DNA from: Glycomyces albidus
GTDB taxonomy: Bacteria > Actinomycetota > Actinomycetes > Mycobacteriales > Micromonosporaceae
Direction of reading: 5' to 3'
Length of the DNA: 64,000 nucleotides
Assembly: GCF_009451885.1 (NCBI RefSeq)
Contig: NZ_WIAO01000009.1
Span: forward strand, 62,001 to 126,000
Shown here: piece by piece, positions 17,446 to 26,286 of the stretch
How the letters are laid out: every line of letters starts with the position of its first letter
Numbering within the stretch: the stretch's first letter is position 1
Notes under the pieces: model-generated
What the model was told of the DNA's origin: nothing
Database searches by the model: none
What the model saw: only the letters and a program-made list of their open reading frames with translations
Translations under genes and position numbers: made by a program

Positions 17446-18470
17446 GCGGTCTCCTGCCCGGCTTGGACGTCGATGAGGATCTTCATGGCCTCGCCGCCGG
17501 TGAGGGCGTCGAACGCGGATTGGACGTCGCGCAGGGGCACGGTCCTGGTGATGAGGGCGTCGGCGGGGATCGCGCCGGTGTCGAGGAGGGCGACGGCGGT
17601 GTCGAAGTCGTCGCGCTGGTAGACGCGGGCGCCGAGGAGGCGCAGTTCGCGCCAGAAGACGCGTTGGAGGTTGACCGGCCGCGGTTCGGGGTGGATGGCG
17701 ACGACCACGAGGGTGCCGCGGACCTTGGCGTAGTCGACGGCGCCGAGGACGGCCGCGGCGGCGCCGGAGACCTCGAAGACCACGTCGGCACCGGCGCCGC
17801 CGGTCCACTCCTCGACCCAGGCGAGCGTGTCCTCGCGGGGGTCGAGGACGGTGAAGCCGAGTCCCGCGGCGGTCTCGCGGCGCTTCGGGTCGAGCTCGAT
17901 GACGACGACCTCGCCGCCGAAGGAGCGGGCGACGGCGGCGATGAGGACGCCGATGGGGCCGCCGCCGATGACGACGGCCTTCTGGCCGGGTTCGAGTTCG
18001 GCGCGGCGCACGTCGTGCACCGCGACGGCGGTCGGCTCGACGAGGGCCGCGTGCTTGAGTGAGAGCGAGGCCGGGAGGGGCACGAGCAGGCCGGCGTCGA
18101 CGTTCCAGCGGCCTTGGAGCGCGCCGGGCGAGTCGATGCCGACGAAGTCGAGGTTCTGGCAGATGTGGGAGTTGCCGGCGCGGCAGGCGGGGCAGGTGCC
18201 GTCCCAGGCGAGGGGCATCACGGTGACGGGATCGCCGACGGACCGGCCGTCGACGCCGTCGCCGAGGGCGGCGACGGTGCCGCTCATCTCGTGGCCGATG
18301 ACGGCGGGGACGTCGACGCGGGCGTCCATGTGTCCGCTGAGGATGTGCAGGTCGGTGCCGCAGATCCCGTTGTAGGCCACGGCGATCTGCACCTGGCCGG
18401 GGCCCGGCGGCGCGGGGTCGGCGTGCGCCACGGTCATGGTGCGGTTCCCGGCGTAGTGTGCGGCGAGCAC
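17442..18470 (-). CDS. Zinc-dependent alcohol/polyol dehydrogenase (MDR family)
   Basis: 342 aa, medium-chain dehydrogenase. Catalytic zinc region NGICGTDLHIL and GHEMSGTV; Rossmann fold VVIGGGPIGVLIAAVAR. In the structural-zinc loop only three of the four Cys are present (GTCPACRAGNSHIC, first position WDG instead of C-G), so that zinc may be absent or use the Asp. GTG 18470 follows GGAGGAGGCGCCC, a strong ribosome binding site; the ORF continues upstream but without coding character. First gene of the operon that includes the SDR and GH43, divergent from lacI. Probably oxidises a sugar or sugar acid of the fucose route; exact substrate open. Confidence 0.87.
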   Translation of the reverse strand: MLAAHYAGNRTMTVAHADPAPPGPGQVQIAVAYNGICGTDLHILSGHMDARVDVPAVIGHEMSGTVAALGDGVDGRSVGDPVTVMPLAWDGTCPACRAGNSHICQNLDFVGIDSPGALQGRWNVDAGLLVPLPASLSLKHAALVEPTAVAVHDVRRAELEPGQKAVVIGGGPIGVLIAAVARSFGGEVVVIELDPKRRETAAGLGFTVLDPREDTLAWVEEWTGGAGADVVFEVSGAAAAVLGAVDYAKVRGTLVVVAIHPEPRPVNLQRVFWRELRLLGARVYQRDDFDTAVALLDTGAIPADALITRTVPLRDVQSAFDALTGGEAMKILIDVQAGQETA

Positions 18471-18530
18471 GGGCGCCTCCTCCGGTTGTCGGTCGATCGG
18501 TCGCGGATGAGGATCGCACACATCCGCGCG

Positions 18531-18549
18531 TTGCGCAATCGTTTGATCA
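18531..18549. promoter_or_regulatory. LacI-type operator, copy 1 of the fucose locus
   Basis: TTGCGCAATCGTTTGATCA, centred on CG with the core CAATCGTTTG. It lies in the gap between the divergent dehydrogenase (start 18470) and lacI (start 18580). A near-identical, inverted copy is at 19644-19662. Confidence 0.7.
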
Positions 18550-18579
18550 TCGGTTTCTCAGATAGGCGATACTGGACCG

Positions 18580-19593
18580 ATGGCGAAGCTCAGTGATGTG
18601 GCGGCCCGCGCGGGCGTCTCGGTGTCGGCGGCCTCCAGGGTGCTCTCGGGGGACCCGGCGGCGCGGCTGAGCGAGGCGACGCGCGATCGCGTCCGGAAGG
18701 CGGCCGCGGAGGTCGGCTACCACCCGAACTTCGCCGGCCGGGCGTTGAAGCTGGCCCGCACCGACGTGATCGCGCTCGTCGTCCCCGACGTGACGAACGC
18801 GCTGTTCGCCGAGCTCACCAGGGGCGTGGAGGACGAGGCGGTGACGCGCGGGTGCGTCATGCTGCTGGCGCGCAGCGAGGACATGCAGCCGGGCGGGCGG
18901 ATGTTCGACCGGCTGCTCGGCGAGGGCCGGGTCGACGGGATCGTGCTCCAGCCGCGCGACGGCGCCGACACCGCCGAACTGGCCGAGGCCGTGGGCGAGC
19001 GGTCCGCGCCGCTGGTCACGATCCACCAGCGCATCCCGGGGGCCGCGTCGGTGGTCGTGCCCGACGCGCTCGCCGCGCGCCGCGCCACGGAGCATCTGAT
19101 CGCCTTGGGGCACCGCCGGATCGGCTTCGCCGGGGGCCTGGCGGCGTCGCCGAGCGCGCAGCGGCGGGCCGAGGGGTTCCTCGCGGCGCTGCTCGAAGCC
19201 GGTCTGCCCGGCGAGCCCGGGCTCGTGACCTGGCGCGGCTACCGGGAGTCGGACGGCCGGGCCGCCGCCGCCGAGCTGCTGGCGCTCCGCGAGCCGCCGA
19301 CGGCGATCGTCGCGGCCAACGTCAACGCCGCCGTGGGTGTGCTCGCGCAGGCGCGGGCCCAGGGCCGCACGGTGCCCGACGACCTGTCGGTGGTCGCGGT
19401 CCACGACGCGTGGACCGCCGAGCACACCTGGCCGCCGCTCACCTGCGTCCGGATGCCGCTCTACGAGCTCGGCCGCACGGCCGTCGCACTCCTCGCGCAG
19501 GTCATCGAGGGCGGACCGGTCGAGCACCGGGCCGTGGAGGACGCCGAGCCGGTGCTGATCGAGCGCGAGTCCACCGCCGGCCCGGGCCGCTGA
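18580..19593 (+). CDS. LacI-family transcriptional regulator of the fucose locus
   Basis: 337 aa. N-terminal LacI helix-turn-helix and hinge (LSDVAARAGVSVSAASRVL, then EVGYHPNFAGRALK), followed by a periplasmic-binding-protein-like sugar domain (VIALVVPDVTNALFAEL, GVEDEAVTRGCVMLL, HRRIGFAGGL) and the dimer/ligand C-terminus with PDDLSVVAVHDAW. The gene starts 31 bp after a LacI-type operator and is bracketed by a second copy before the fuconate dehydratase. This indicates it represses both arms of the locus and itself, with release by fucose or a derived acid (inference from context). Confidence 0.9.
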   Translation: MAKLSDVAARAGVSVSAASRVLSGDPAARLSEATRDRVRKAAAEVGYHPNFAGRALKLARTDVIALVVPDVTNALFAELTRGVEDEAVTRGCVMLLARSEDMQPGGRMFDRLLGEGRVDGIVLQPRDGADTAELAEAVGERSAPLVTIHQRIPGAASVVVPDALAARRATEHLIALGHRRIGFAGGLAASPSAQRRAEGFLAALLEAGLPGEPGLVTWRGYRESDGRAAAAELLALREPPTAIVAANVNAAVGVLAQARAQGRTVPDDLSVVAVHDAWTAEHTWPPLTCVRMPLYELGRTAVALLAQVIEGGPVEHRAVEDAEPVLIERESTAGPGR

Positions 19594-19643
19594 GAACCGG
19601 CGGGGCCTTGCGCCGGGGACGTGCGGCGACTACCGTCGACGGC

Positions 19644-19662
19644 TGATCAATCGTTTGCGCAA
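19644..19662. promoter_or_regulatory. LacI-type operator, copy 2 of the fucose locus
   Basis: TGATCAATCGTTTGCGCAA; its reverse complement differs from copy 1 (18531-18549) at two positions only. It is 64 bp ahead of the fuconate dehydratase start, suitable for repression of the fucose catabolic operon. Confidence 0.7.
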
Positions 19663-19725
19663 GCGGAGGCCGCACCTCGCGGGCGTCCTCCGCCACCGCA
19701 GCCCTCTCCCCGCCAAGGAACCCGC

Positions 19726-21042
19726 ATGACCTTCATCGACGCGGTCGAGACCCACGACGTCCGCTTCCCCACCTCGCTGACCATGGACGGCTCCGACGCG
19801 ATGAACAAGGACGGCGACTACTCCGCCGCCTACGTCGTCCTCCAGACCGACGACCCCGAGCTCGCCGGCTACGGGTTCACCTTCACCATCGGTCGCGGGA
19901 ACGACCTCGTCACCGCCGCCGCGCTCCAGCACGCCGTCAAGCTCATCGGCCGCGACGTCCACGCCATCGCCGCGGACCCCGGCGCGCTCTACCGCGAACT
20001 CCAGTCCGACGCGCAGCTCCGCTGGCTCGGCCCCGAGAAGGGCGTCGTCCACATCGCACTCGCCGCGGTCATGAACGCCGTGTGGGACCTCGCCGCGCGC
20101 GCCGCCGGCAAGCCGCTGTGGCGGCTCCTCGCCGACATGACCCCTGAACAGCTCGTGGACGCCGCCGACCTGCGCTACCTCTCGGACGCCCTCACCCGCG
20201 ACGAGGCGCTGGCGATCCTGCGCGCCAAGGAGCCCACCAGGGCCGCGCGCATCGCCGAGCTCGAGGCCCGCGGCGGCTACCCGTGCTACACCACCAGCGC
20301 CGGCTGGCTCGGCTACAGCGACGACAAGCTGCGCCGGCTGCTCCAGGAGGCCGTGGACCAGGGGTACCGGCACGTCAAGCTCAAGGTCGGCGCGGACCTC
20401 GACGACGACCGCCGCCGCCTGGCGATCGCCCGCGAGGTCATCGGCTGGGACGCGAAGCTCATGATCGACGCCAACCAGGTGTGGGACGTGCCCGAGGCGA
20501 TCGAGTGGGTCAAGGCCCTCGCCGAGTTCGAGCCGCACTGGATCGAGGAGCCGACGAGCCCGGACGACGTGCTGGGCCACGCCGCGGTCCGCCGCGCCGT
20601 CGCGCCGATCGGCGTCGCCACCGGCGAGCACGGCATGAACCGGGTCCTGTTCAAGCAGATGCTCCAGGCCGAGGCGATCGACTACCTCCAGCTCGACTCG
20701 GCGCGGCTGGCGAGCGTCAACGAGATCATCGCCGTGTACCTGCTCGCCGCCAAGTTCGGCGTGCCGGTGTGCCCGCACGCGGGCGGCGTGGGCCTGTGCG
20801 AGCTGGTCCAGCACCTGTCCGTGTTCGACTTCGTGGCCGTCTCGGCGAGCCTCGAGGACCGGGTCACCGAGTACGTGGACCACCTCCACGAGCACTTCAC
20901 CGACCCGTGCGTCGTGGTCGACGGCAACTACGTGCTCCCGTCCCGGCCCGGCTATTCCGCTGAGATGCGCGCCGAGTCCATCGCCGAGTTCACGTACCCC
21001 GGCGGCGGGTACTGGGCCGGCCGGGTCGCGGGCGTCGACTGA
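19726..21042 (+). CDS. L-fuconate dehydratase (enolase superfamily)
   Basis: 438 aa. Dehydrates L-fuconate to 2-keto-3-deoxy-L-fuconate in non-phosphorylative L-fucose degradation. Enolase-superfamily landmarks: Lys pair in [10 protein letters not shown], metal ligands in [19 protein letters not shown] and ATGEHG, and the C-terminal [17 protein letters not shown] typical of fuconate dehydratases; [15 protein letters not shown] is also characteristic of that group. The ATG 19726 follows AAGGAACCCGC. It is first in the plus-strand operon that continues with a fucose mutarotase and GH29. Family assignment is strong; specificity for fuconate over a related acid is inferred from motifs and neighbours. 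Confidence 0.9.
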   Translation: MTFIDAVETHDVRFPTSLTMDGSDAMNKDGDYSAAYVVLQTDDPELAGYGFTFTIGRGNDLVTAAALQHAVKLIGRDVHAIAADPGALYRELQSDAQLRWLGPEKGVVHIALAAVMNAVWDLAARAAGKPLWRLLADMTPEQLVDAADLRYLSDALTRDEALAILRAKEPTRAARIAELEARGGYPCYTTSAGWLGYSDDKLRRLLQEAVDQGYRHVKLKVGADLDDDRRRLAIAREVIGWDAKLMIDANQVWDVPEAIEWVKALAEFEPHWIEEPTSPDDVLGHAAVRRAVAPIGVATGEHGMNRVLFKQMLQAEAIDYLQLDSARLASVNEIIAVYLLAAKFGVPVCPHAGGVGLCELVQHLSVFDFVAVSASLEDRVTEYVDHLHEHFTDPCVVVDGNYVLPSRPGYSAEMRAESIAEFTYPGGGYWAGRVAGVD

Positions 21043-21154
21043 CGGCGTGGTGAAAACCGACCACCGGACGGTGAACGCGGCCCTTCCGGGCGCCGCGGTC
21101 CGCTCCTAGGCTCGACGTACGGCGGCCCCGCGGGCCGTCGATCGAAAGGACGGC

Positions 21155-21589
21155 ATGCTCACCTACGCCCTCATCCACCCGCCGCTGCTGGCCGCGCTCG
21201 CCGCGGCCGGACACGGATCGCGGATCCTCATCGCCGACGGCCACTTCCCGTGCTCGACGCACACGAACCCGGCTGCCGCGATGATCCACCTGAACCTGCG
21301 GCCCGGGCTGCTGACCGTGGACGACGTGCTCGAGCCCCTGCTCGGCGCCGTCCCGGTCGAGCACGCGGCCGTCATGGGCTCGGGCGGCGACCCCGTGCCC
21401 GCCCACGACGGCTACCGCGACGCGCTCGGGGCGCACGTCCCGTTCGAGGAGGTCGAGCGGTTCGCCTTCTACGACCTCGCCCGCACGACCGACACCGCCG
21501 TGGTCGTCGCCACCGGCGACCAGCGCCAGTACGCGAACCTGCTGCTGACCGTCGGCGTCGCCGGCGTGACGCCCCGAAAGGAGCACTGA
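21155..21589 (+). CDS. fucU: RbsD/FucU family sugar mutarotase
   Basis: 144 aa. RbsD/FucU proteins interconvert the anomers of fucose (FucU) or ribose (RbsD). Visible: the active-site His near the start of the mature fold (GHGSRILIADGHFPCSTH), PAAAMIHLNLRPGLLTV, and the C-terminal QRQYANLLLTVGV, where the Tyr is the usual sugar-contact residue. It is 112 bp after the fuconate dehydratase and 2 bp before GH29. It would supply the right anomer of the fucose released by GH29 to the first dehydrogenase. Some longer intergenic sequence upstream may carry an extra promoter. Confidence 0.85.
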   Translation: MLTYALIHPPLLAALAAAGHGSRILIADGHFPCSTHTNPAAAMIHLNLRPGLLTVDDVLEPLLGAVPVEHAAVMGSGGDPVPAHDGYRDALGAHVPFEEVERFAFYDLARTTDTAVVVATGDQRQYANLLLTVGVAGVTPRKEH

Positions 21590-21591
21590 AC

Positions 21592-22803
21592 ATGACCGGA
21601 GCGCACCGCGAGCGCCTCCCCGACTGGGCGCTGGAGGCGAGTCTCGGCATCTTCATCCACTGGGGACCGTACGCGGTCCCGGCCTGGGCCGAGCCCGAGC
21701 ACATCGCGGGCGAGGCCGAGCCCGAGGGCGGCTGGTTCATGCACAGCTCCTACGCCGAGTGGTACGCGAACACGATCCGCATCGAAGGGTCGCCGGCGGC
21801 GGCCCACCACGCGGAGGTCTACGGGTCGGCACCCTACGAGGACTTCCTCGACCAGTGGCGGGCCGAGGCGTACGACCCCGTCGAGTGGGCGCGGCTGTTC
21901 GCGGCCCTGGGCGCGGACTACGTCGTGCCGGTCACCAAGCACCACGACGGCGTGGCGCTGTGGGACGCGCCGGGCACCGCGGGCTTCAACACCGTCGACC
22001 GCGGCCCGAAGCGGGACCTGCTCGCGCCGCTCGCGGAGGCGGTCCGCGCCGAGGGCATGCGGTTCGGCGTGTACTACTCCGCCGGCCTCGACTGGTCGCG
22101 GACCGACTGCCCGCCGATCGTCGAGGGCGCGGACCTGTGGCGGTACCGGCCCAACGACGCCGACTACGCGGCCTACGCGACCGCGCACGTCCGCGACCTC
22201 ATCGACCGCTACCGGCCGTCGGTGCTGTGGAACGACATCGAGTGGCCCGAGGCGGGCAAGGAGGACGGCTCGCTCGACGCGCTCATCGCGCACTACCGCG
22301 AGGCCGTCCCGGACGGGATCGTGAACGACCGCTGGGGCGCGGACGTGTGGGACTACCGCACGAGCGAGTACTCGATGGGCGCCGACCACGAGACCGGCGT
22401 CGGGTGGGAGCACAACCGCGGGCTCGGATCCTCCTTCGGCTACAACCGGGTCGAGGACGAGTCGCTGACGCTCAGCCCGCGCGCGCTCGCCATGCACTAT
22501 GCGGACGTGGTCTCGCGGGGCGGGCGGCTGCTGCTGAACGTCGGGCCGGACGCCTCCGGCCGCATCCCCGAGGTGCAGCGGCGCACGCTCGAAGGCGTGG
22601 CCGGTTGGATGACCGCGGTCAAGCCGTACACGGCCGATCGGCGGTTCCCGGGCGAGGACGAGGCCGGGGTGTCCGTCGACGCCGGCGACTGGTGCCGCAC
22701 CTGGGCGAGCGGCGACCGGCTCGTGGTCGTCGCCGACCGGCCCGAGGCCGTGCGTATCAACGCGCCCGGGTACGAGGTCGTGGGCGTCGAGCTGCCTCGG
22801 TGA
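21592..22803 (+). CDS. Alpha-L-fucosidase, GH29
   Basis: 403 aa, retaining exo-fucosidase of GH29. Landmarks: WALEASLGIFIHWGPYAVPA at the N-terminus, YVVPVTKHHDGVALWDAP, the nucleophile Asp in PSVLWNDIEWP and LLLNVGPDASGRIP after the barrel. There is no signal peptide, so it works in the cytosol on imported fucosylated oligosaccharides. The short C-terminal beta domain follows residue ~330. The start lies 2 bp after fucU behind AAAGGAGCACTG, so the two genes are coupled. Together with fucU and fuconate dehydratase it forms the fucose-release and oxidation operon. Confidence 0.93.
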   Translation: MTGAHRERLPDWALEASLGIFIHWGPYAVPAWAEPEHIAGEAEPEGGWFMHSSYAEWYANTIRIEGSPAAAHHAEVYGSAPYEDFLDQWRAEAYDPVEWARLFAALGADYVVPVTKHHDGVALWDAPGTAGFNTVDRGPKRDLLAPLAEAVRAEGMRFGVYYSAGLDWSRTDCPPIVEGADLWRYRPNDADYAAYATAHVRDLIDRYRPSVLWNDIEWPEAGKEDGSLDALIAHYREAVPDGIVNDRWGADVWDYRTSEYSMGADHETGVGWEHNRGLGSSFGYNRVEDESLTLSPRALAMHYADVVSRGGRLLLNVGPDASGRIPEVQRRTLEGVAGWMTAVKPYTADRRFPGEDEAGVSVDAGDWCRTWASGDRLVVVADRPEAVRINAPGYEVVGVELPR

Positions 22804-22924
22804 CCACCGCGGGGCGGCGCTGCCGGGCCGGTGCGGCGCGGTGCGCGGAATCGATGTCGGTGCTGTGCGGCCGCCGCCGGCTGCGGATCGACGATTCCGG
22901 CGACGCCCCGGCGGCGTAGCGCAT

Positions 22925-22973
22925 CCGGCCCCGCGGCCGGAACCCCTTGCGGGCGTTCCGGCTTCGGGGCCGG
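22925..22973. terminator. Bidirectional terminator between GH29 and lacI-2
   Basis: Two 19-nt arms, 22925-22943 and 22955-22973, pair with two mismatches around an 11-nt loop. The genes on both sides converge here. Confidence 0.7.
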
Positions 22974-22991
22974 GCCGCGTCCGGGGCCGGG

Positions 22992-24014
22992 TCAGCGGCG
23001 CGGGGGCGCGGTCGACTCGCGGACGACGAGTTCGGGCTTGACGACTGAGGACTCGAGGCCGGTCTCGCCTTGGAGGAGCCGCGACAGCAGGCGGAACGCG
23101 CGGGCGCCGAGGTCTTCGAAGTCCTGTTCCACGGTGGTGAGCGAGGGGCGCCAGAGGGAGACCAGGGGCTGGCCGTCGAAACCGGCGACCGAGATGCCGC
23201 CGGGGACGTCGATGCCCCGGTCGGCCAGGGCCCGCATGACGCCCAGGGCGATCTCGTCGTTGCCGCAGAAGACGGCGGTCACGTCGTCGCGCCCGGCGAT
23301 CCGCTCGCCCCAGCGGTAGCCCGAGAGCGCGTCCCACTCGGAGTTCATGACCTCGGGGATCTCGGCGCCGGCGTCCCGGAGGGCTTCGCGCCAGCCTTCG
23401 GTGCGGCCCGAGACCTTGCCGCCGGTGGGCCCGGCGATGTGGTGGACGGTCCGGTGCCCCTGCCGGAGCAGGTATTCCGTCACCCGGCGGCCGCCGGCGG
23501 CCTCGTCGATCAGTGCCGCGAGCGTGCCATCGGTGCGTTCCGAGCCGCCGCCGGCGGCGACGACCGGCAGCGACGCGGGCAGGGCCCGGGAGACCTTGAT
23601 GCCGGCGCGGCGGAACTCGAGGACGATCACTCCCCCGATCGGCTGCGACAGGGCGAGATCGATCGCACGCATCACCGATTCGTCCTCATCGGACGCGACG
23701 ATGGTGATGGAGACCGACATGCCGGCCTGCTGGGCGGCGGTCTCGACGCCGCGGAGGGTGCCCGCGTAGCCGTAGTCCGAGGTGGTGGCTTCCGCGATGA
23801 TCGAGATGAGGTTCGGCTGGCTCAGCCGCAGCGACCGGGCGGCGCTGTTGGGGCGGTAGCCGAGCTCCTTCACCGCCGCGTGGACGCGCTGGGCCAGCTC
23901 TGGGGCGACGTTCTTGGTCCCGTTGAGCACGCGGGAGACGGTGGGCACCGAGACGCCCGCCGCCTTCGCGACGTCGGCGAGGACGGGGGCGCGGTACGAC
24001 TTCGAGGAGGCCAT
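22992..24014 (-). CDS. LacI-family regulator of the lyase/solute-binding locus
   Basis: 340 aa. LacI helix-turn-helix and hinge (LADVAKAAGVSVPTVSRVLN, then LGYRPNSAARSLRLSQ), then a sugar-binding domain (ISIIAEATTSDYGYAGTLRG, VTAVFCGNDEIALGVMRAL, ISVAGFDGQPL). Divergent from the solute-binding lipoprotein gene at 24351. A 14-bp site of the form GGATAWCGWTATCC lies 55 bp upstream of its start and recurs before the two lyase genes (27999, 28178, 31828, 31848). This marks it as the likely repressor of that set and of itself. Inducer unknown, probably an oligouronide or other sugar. Confidence 0.9.
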   Translation of the reverse strand: MASSKSYRAPVLADVAKAAGVSVPTVSRVLNGTKNVAPELAQRVHAAVKELGYRPNSAARSLRLSQPNLISIIAEATTSDYGYAGTLRGVETAAQQAGMSVSITIVASDEDESVMRAIDLALSQPIGGVIVLEFRRAGIKVSRALPASLPVVAAGGGSERTDGTLAALIDEAAGGRRVTEYLLRQGHRTVHHIAGPTGGKVSGRTEGWREALRDAGAEIPEVMNSEWDALSGYRWGERIAGRDDVTAVFCGNDEIALGVMRALADRGIDVPGGISVAGFDGQPLVSLWRPSLTTVEQDFEDLGARAFRLLSRLLQGETGLESSVVKPELVVRESTAPPRR

Positions 24015-24068
24015 GGCTTCGAGGATACGAGACGGTCAGTGTGGACGACGCCCGGGATCGAGCACTCG

Positions 24069-24082
24069 GATCAACGTTATCC
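24069..24082. promoter_or_regulatory. LacI-type operator (lyase regulon), copy 1
   Basis: GATCAACGTTATCC, CG-centred, in the 336-bp divergent region between the LacI gene and the solute-binding gene. It matches the right half TTATCC of the other four copies. The rest of the divergent region shows nothing else that I can name. Confidence 0.6.
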
Positions 24083-24350
24083 CATCATGCAGACGACTTC
24101 GAGATCGATTTCGTTCCGCCGCCACTCGAGTATGTACGACACTGAACTGCTCTTACGTATCGAACTGAGCTCGCACCTCCGCCTGATTCGCGGGTCCTCG
24201 CAAGTCGATCATTGACCGTCGTCGATCATGTTGATAACCTTCTCTCGGCGCTGAGCCACGGAGCCCGACCCTTCCGGCACCCGGCGGCCTCCCCCAGTGG
24301 TCGACAACAGCGCCGGCTCTCACAGCGACATCATCAGGAGGACCCCTCTC

Positions 24351-26009
24351 ATGGTCGAATTCTCACGCCGCAAGCTCCTCGGTGCCGCGGGCGCGGCGGC
24401 CGCGGCGGCGACGGTCGGCGCCGGCTGCTCCGGGAACACCGGGGGCGCCGCCGGCGGCGACTACGACATCCCCACCTACCAGCCCGCCCCGGATCTCGAC
24501 GTCCAGCCGTACTACGCGACCGAGACCCCCGGCATGGAGCACGTCTACACCGATTACCCGAAGACCTACTTCAAGTCGGTGAACCGCGAGCCGGGTTCGG
24601 GCGGGACGGTCACCAGCTTCCAGCTCACGTGGGGCGACCCGTCGAAGCCCTTGGAGGAGAACCCGTACTGGCAGGAGCTCAACGAGCGCCTCGGCGTCAG
24701 CTTCGAGCCGCAGTTCGTGCCCCAGCCGGTGTTCGACCAGAAGTTCGCCACGATGCTCGCCTCCGGCGAGGTCCCGGACCTGGTGTTCGTCAACGACCAG
24801 TCGGCCGTGAACCTGCAGGGCATCAGGGACGGGGCGTTCGCCGACCTCTCCGAGACGCTTTCGGGCGACAACATCCTCAAGTGGCCCAACCTGGCCGCGC
24901 GCAAGGAGGAGATCTGGCGGGCCAGCCTCAAGGACGGGCGGATCTACCAGGTCCCCTCGATCGTGTGGGCGCTCACCAACCTGCCGGTCATGCGCGCCGA
25001 CCTCGTCGACCAGACTGCCATCGGCCGCGCCCCCAAGGACGCCGACGAGCTGTTCACCATGCTCAAGGAGGTCTCCGCACTCGGCACCGGCCCCGGCGGC
25101 CAGCAGGTCTACGGCCTCAACAAGTACGACGCCCACCCGGGGACCGCGTCGATGTTCCAGCGTCTGTTCAAGACCGGCCCGGAGTGGCAGCACAACGACG
25201 CCGGCGACCTGGTCCACATGATCGAGACCGAGAACTACAGGCTCATGCTCGAATGGCTCGCCCGCGCATGGGCCGAAGGGATCTTCGACCCGGTCTCGAT
25301 GTCCCCCACCCCGACCGACATCGTCTCGGGCGCGGCGATCCGCTACGACGCGGTCGGCGCGGCCATCGGCGCCGCGGGCCTGTCGCAGTGGGAGGCGGAC
25401 CTGCCCGGGGCGAAGTTCGACTTCTTCGACATGCCCGGTTTCGACGGCTCTTCGCAGCTCGTGGTGCGCAACGTGCCCTACGGCAAGTCGACGTGCGTCT
25501 CGGCGGCCGCCGCCGAGGACGAGGACCGCCTCACCGAGATCCTCAACGTGCTCGACTACCTCTCTGCGCCGTTCGGGTCCGAGGAGGCGCTGTTCATCGG
25601 CTCGGGTCAGGAGGGGCGCCACTACGAGTTCGACGAGCACGGCATGCCCGTCACGAACATGGACTACATGACCGAGCTCGGGGTGCAGTACGTGGGCGTG
25701 TCGTCCGGTGACAACTCCTACCGGATCCACCCGAACGCGGCGCCGTGGGCGGACTCGTTCGTCACCGTCATGGAGTCCCTGGCCCAGAACTCGATCGACC
25801 GGCCCCTCACCGGCCTCGAAGGCGCCTCCCAGACGTTCGTCACCAAGGGCGCCCAGCTCAAGCAATTGTGGACGGATTTCGAGAACGGGGTCATCACCGG
25901 CCGCGAGAGCATCGACGACCTCGATTCATTCGTCTCCGATTACATGTCGCAGGGAGGAACGCAGGTCAAGGACGAGTACACGCAGGCCCTCAAGGACGCC
26001 GGCAAGTGA
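24351..26009 (+). CDS. Extracellular solute-binding lipoprotein of an ABC sugar importer
   Basis: 552 aa, large LplA-type binding protein for oligosaccharides. A Tat signal (FSRRKLLGAAGAAAAAATV) ends in the lipobox VGAGC, so it is exported folded and lipid-anchored outside the cytoplasmic membrane. The mature part has the usual two-lobe features (PDLVFVNDQSA, GRIYQVPSIVWALTNLPVMR, ESIDDLDSFVSDYMSQ). Start ATG 24351 follows AGGAGGACCCCTCTC; the in-frame extension to 24297 is not needed. The permease genes that should follow are reduced to a scar (26006-26241), so this binding protein is orphaned unless permeases elsewhere serve it. Confidence 0.9.
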   Translation: MVEFSRRKLLGAAGAAAAAATVGAGCSGNTGGAAGGDYDIPTYQPAPDLDVQPYYATETPGMEHVYTDYPKTYFKSVNREPGSGGTVTSFQLTWGDPSKPLEENPYWQELNERLGVSFEPQFVPQPVFDQKFATMLASGEVPDLVFVNDQSAVNLQGIRDGAFADLSETLSGDNILKWPNLAARKEEIWRASLKDGRIYQVPSIVWALTNLPVMRADLVDQTAIGRAPKDADELFTMLKEVSALGTGPGGQQVYGLNKYDAHPGTASMFQRLFKTGPEWQHNDAGDLVHMIETENYRLMLEWLARAWAEGIFDPVSMSPTPTDIVSGAAIRYDAVGAAIGAAGLSQWEADLPGAKFDFFDMPGFDGSSQLVVRNVPYGKSTCVSAAAAEDEDRLTEILNVLDYLSAPFGSEEALFIGSGQEGRHYEFDEHGMPVTNMDYMTELGVQYVGVSSGDNSYRIHPNAAPWADSFVTVMESLAQNSIDRPLTGLEGASQTFVTKGAQLKQLWTDFENGVITGRESIDDLDSFVSDYMSQGGTQVKDEYTQALKDAGK

Positions 26010-26241
26010 GCGTCCAGACCGCCGCACGCCCCGGGACCCGCACCGAGCGGGCCCCGGGGCCTTCCGCCTCGCCGGCGTCCAGATCCCCGGCGCCACCCTC
26101 CCCGGCGACGCCCCGCCCCCACCCGGCGTCACCCTCCAAATGGCCGTCATCGTCCTCGCCACCGTCCCCATCCTCATCGTCTCCCCGTTCCTCCAGCGCT
26201 ACGTCACCTCCGGCGTCCTCACCGGCGCCATCAAAGGCTGA
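26006..26241 (+). pseudogene. Deletion scar of two ABC permease genes (LplB start joined to LplC end)
   Basis: A GTG at 26006 overlaps the TGA of the solute-binding gene and opens SVQTAARPGTRTERAPG, which looks like the N-terminal tail of a first permease. From about 26078, in another frame, the sequence ends LQMAVIVLATVPILIVSPFL, QRYVTSGVLTGAIKG, stop: the well-known C-terminus of the second permease (MalG/LplC family). The ~230 bp here should be ~1.8 kb. All membrane helices except the last are gone. Most simply, one deletion fused the start of gene 1 to the end of gene 2. Confidence 0.7.
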
Positions 26242-26247
26242 AACACG

Positions 26248-26279
26248 AAGGGGCCGAGCGCTGCTGCGCTCGGCCCCTT
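26248..26279 (+). terminator. Terminator after the permease scar
   Basis: Arms 26248-26261 and 26266-26279 are perfectly complementary (14 bp) around TGCT, then TCG. It is intact, consistent with its having been the terminator of the former transporter operon; it also faces the convergent lyase gene. Confidence 0.8.
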
Positions 26280-26286
26280 TCGTTCG

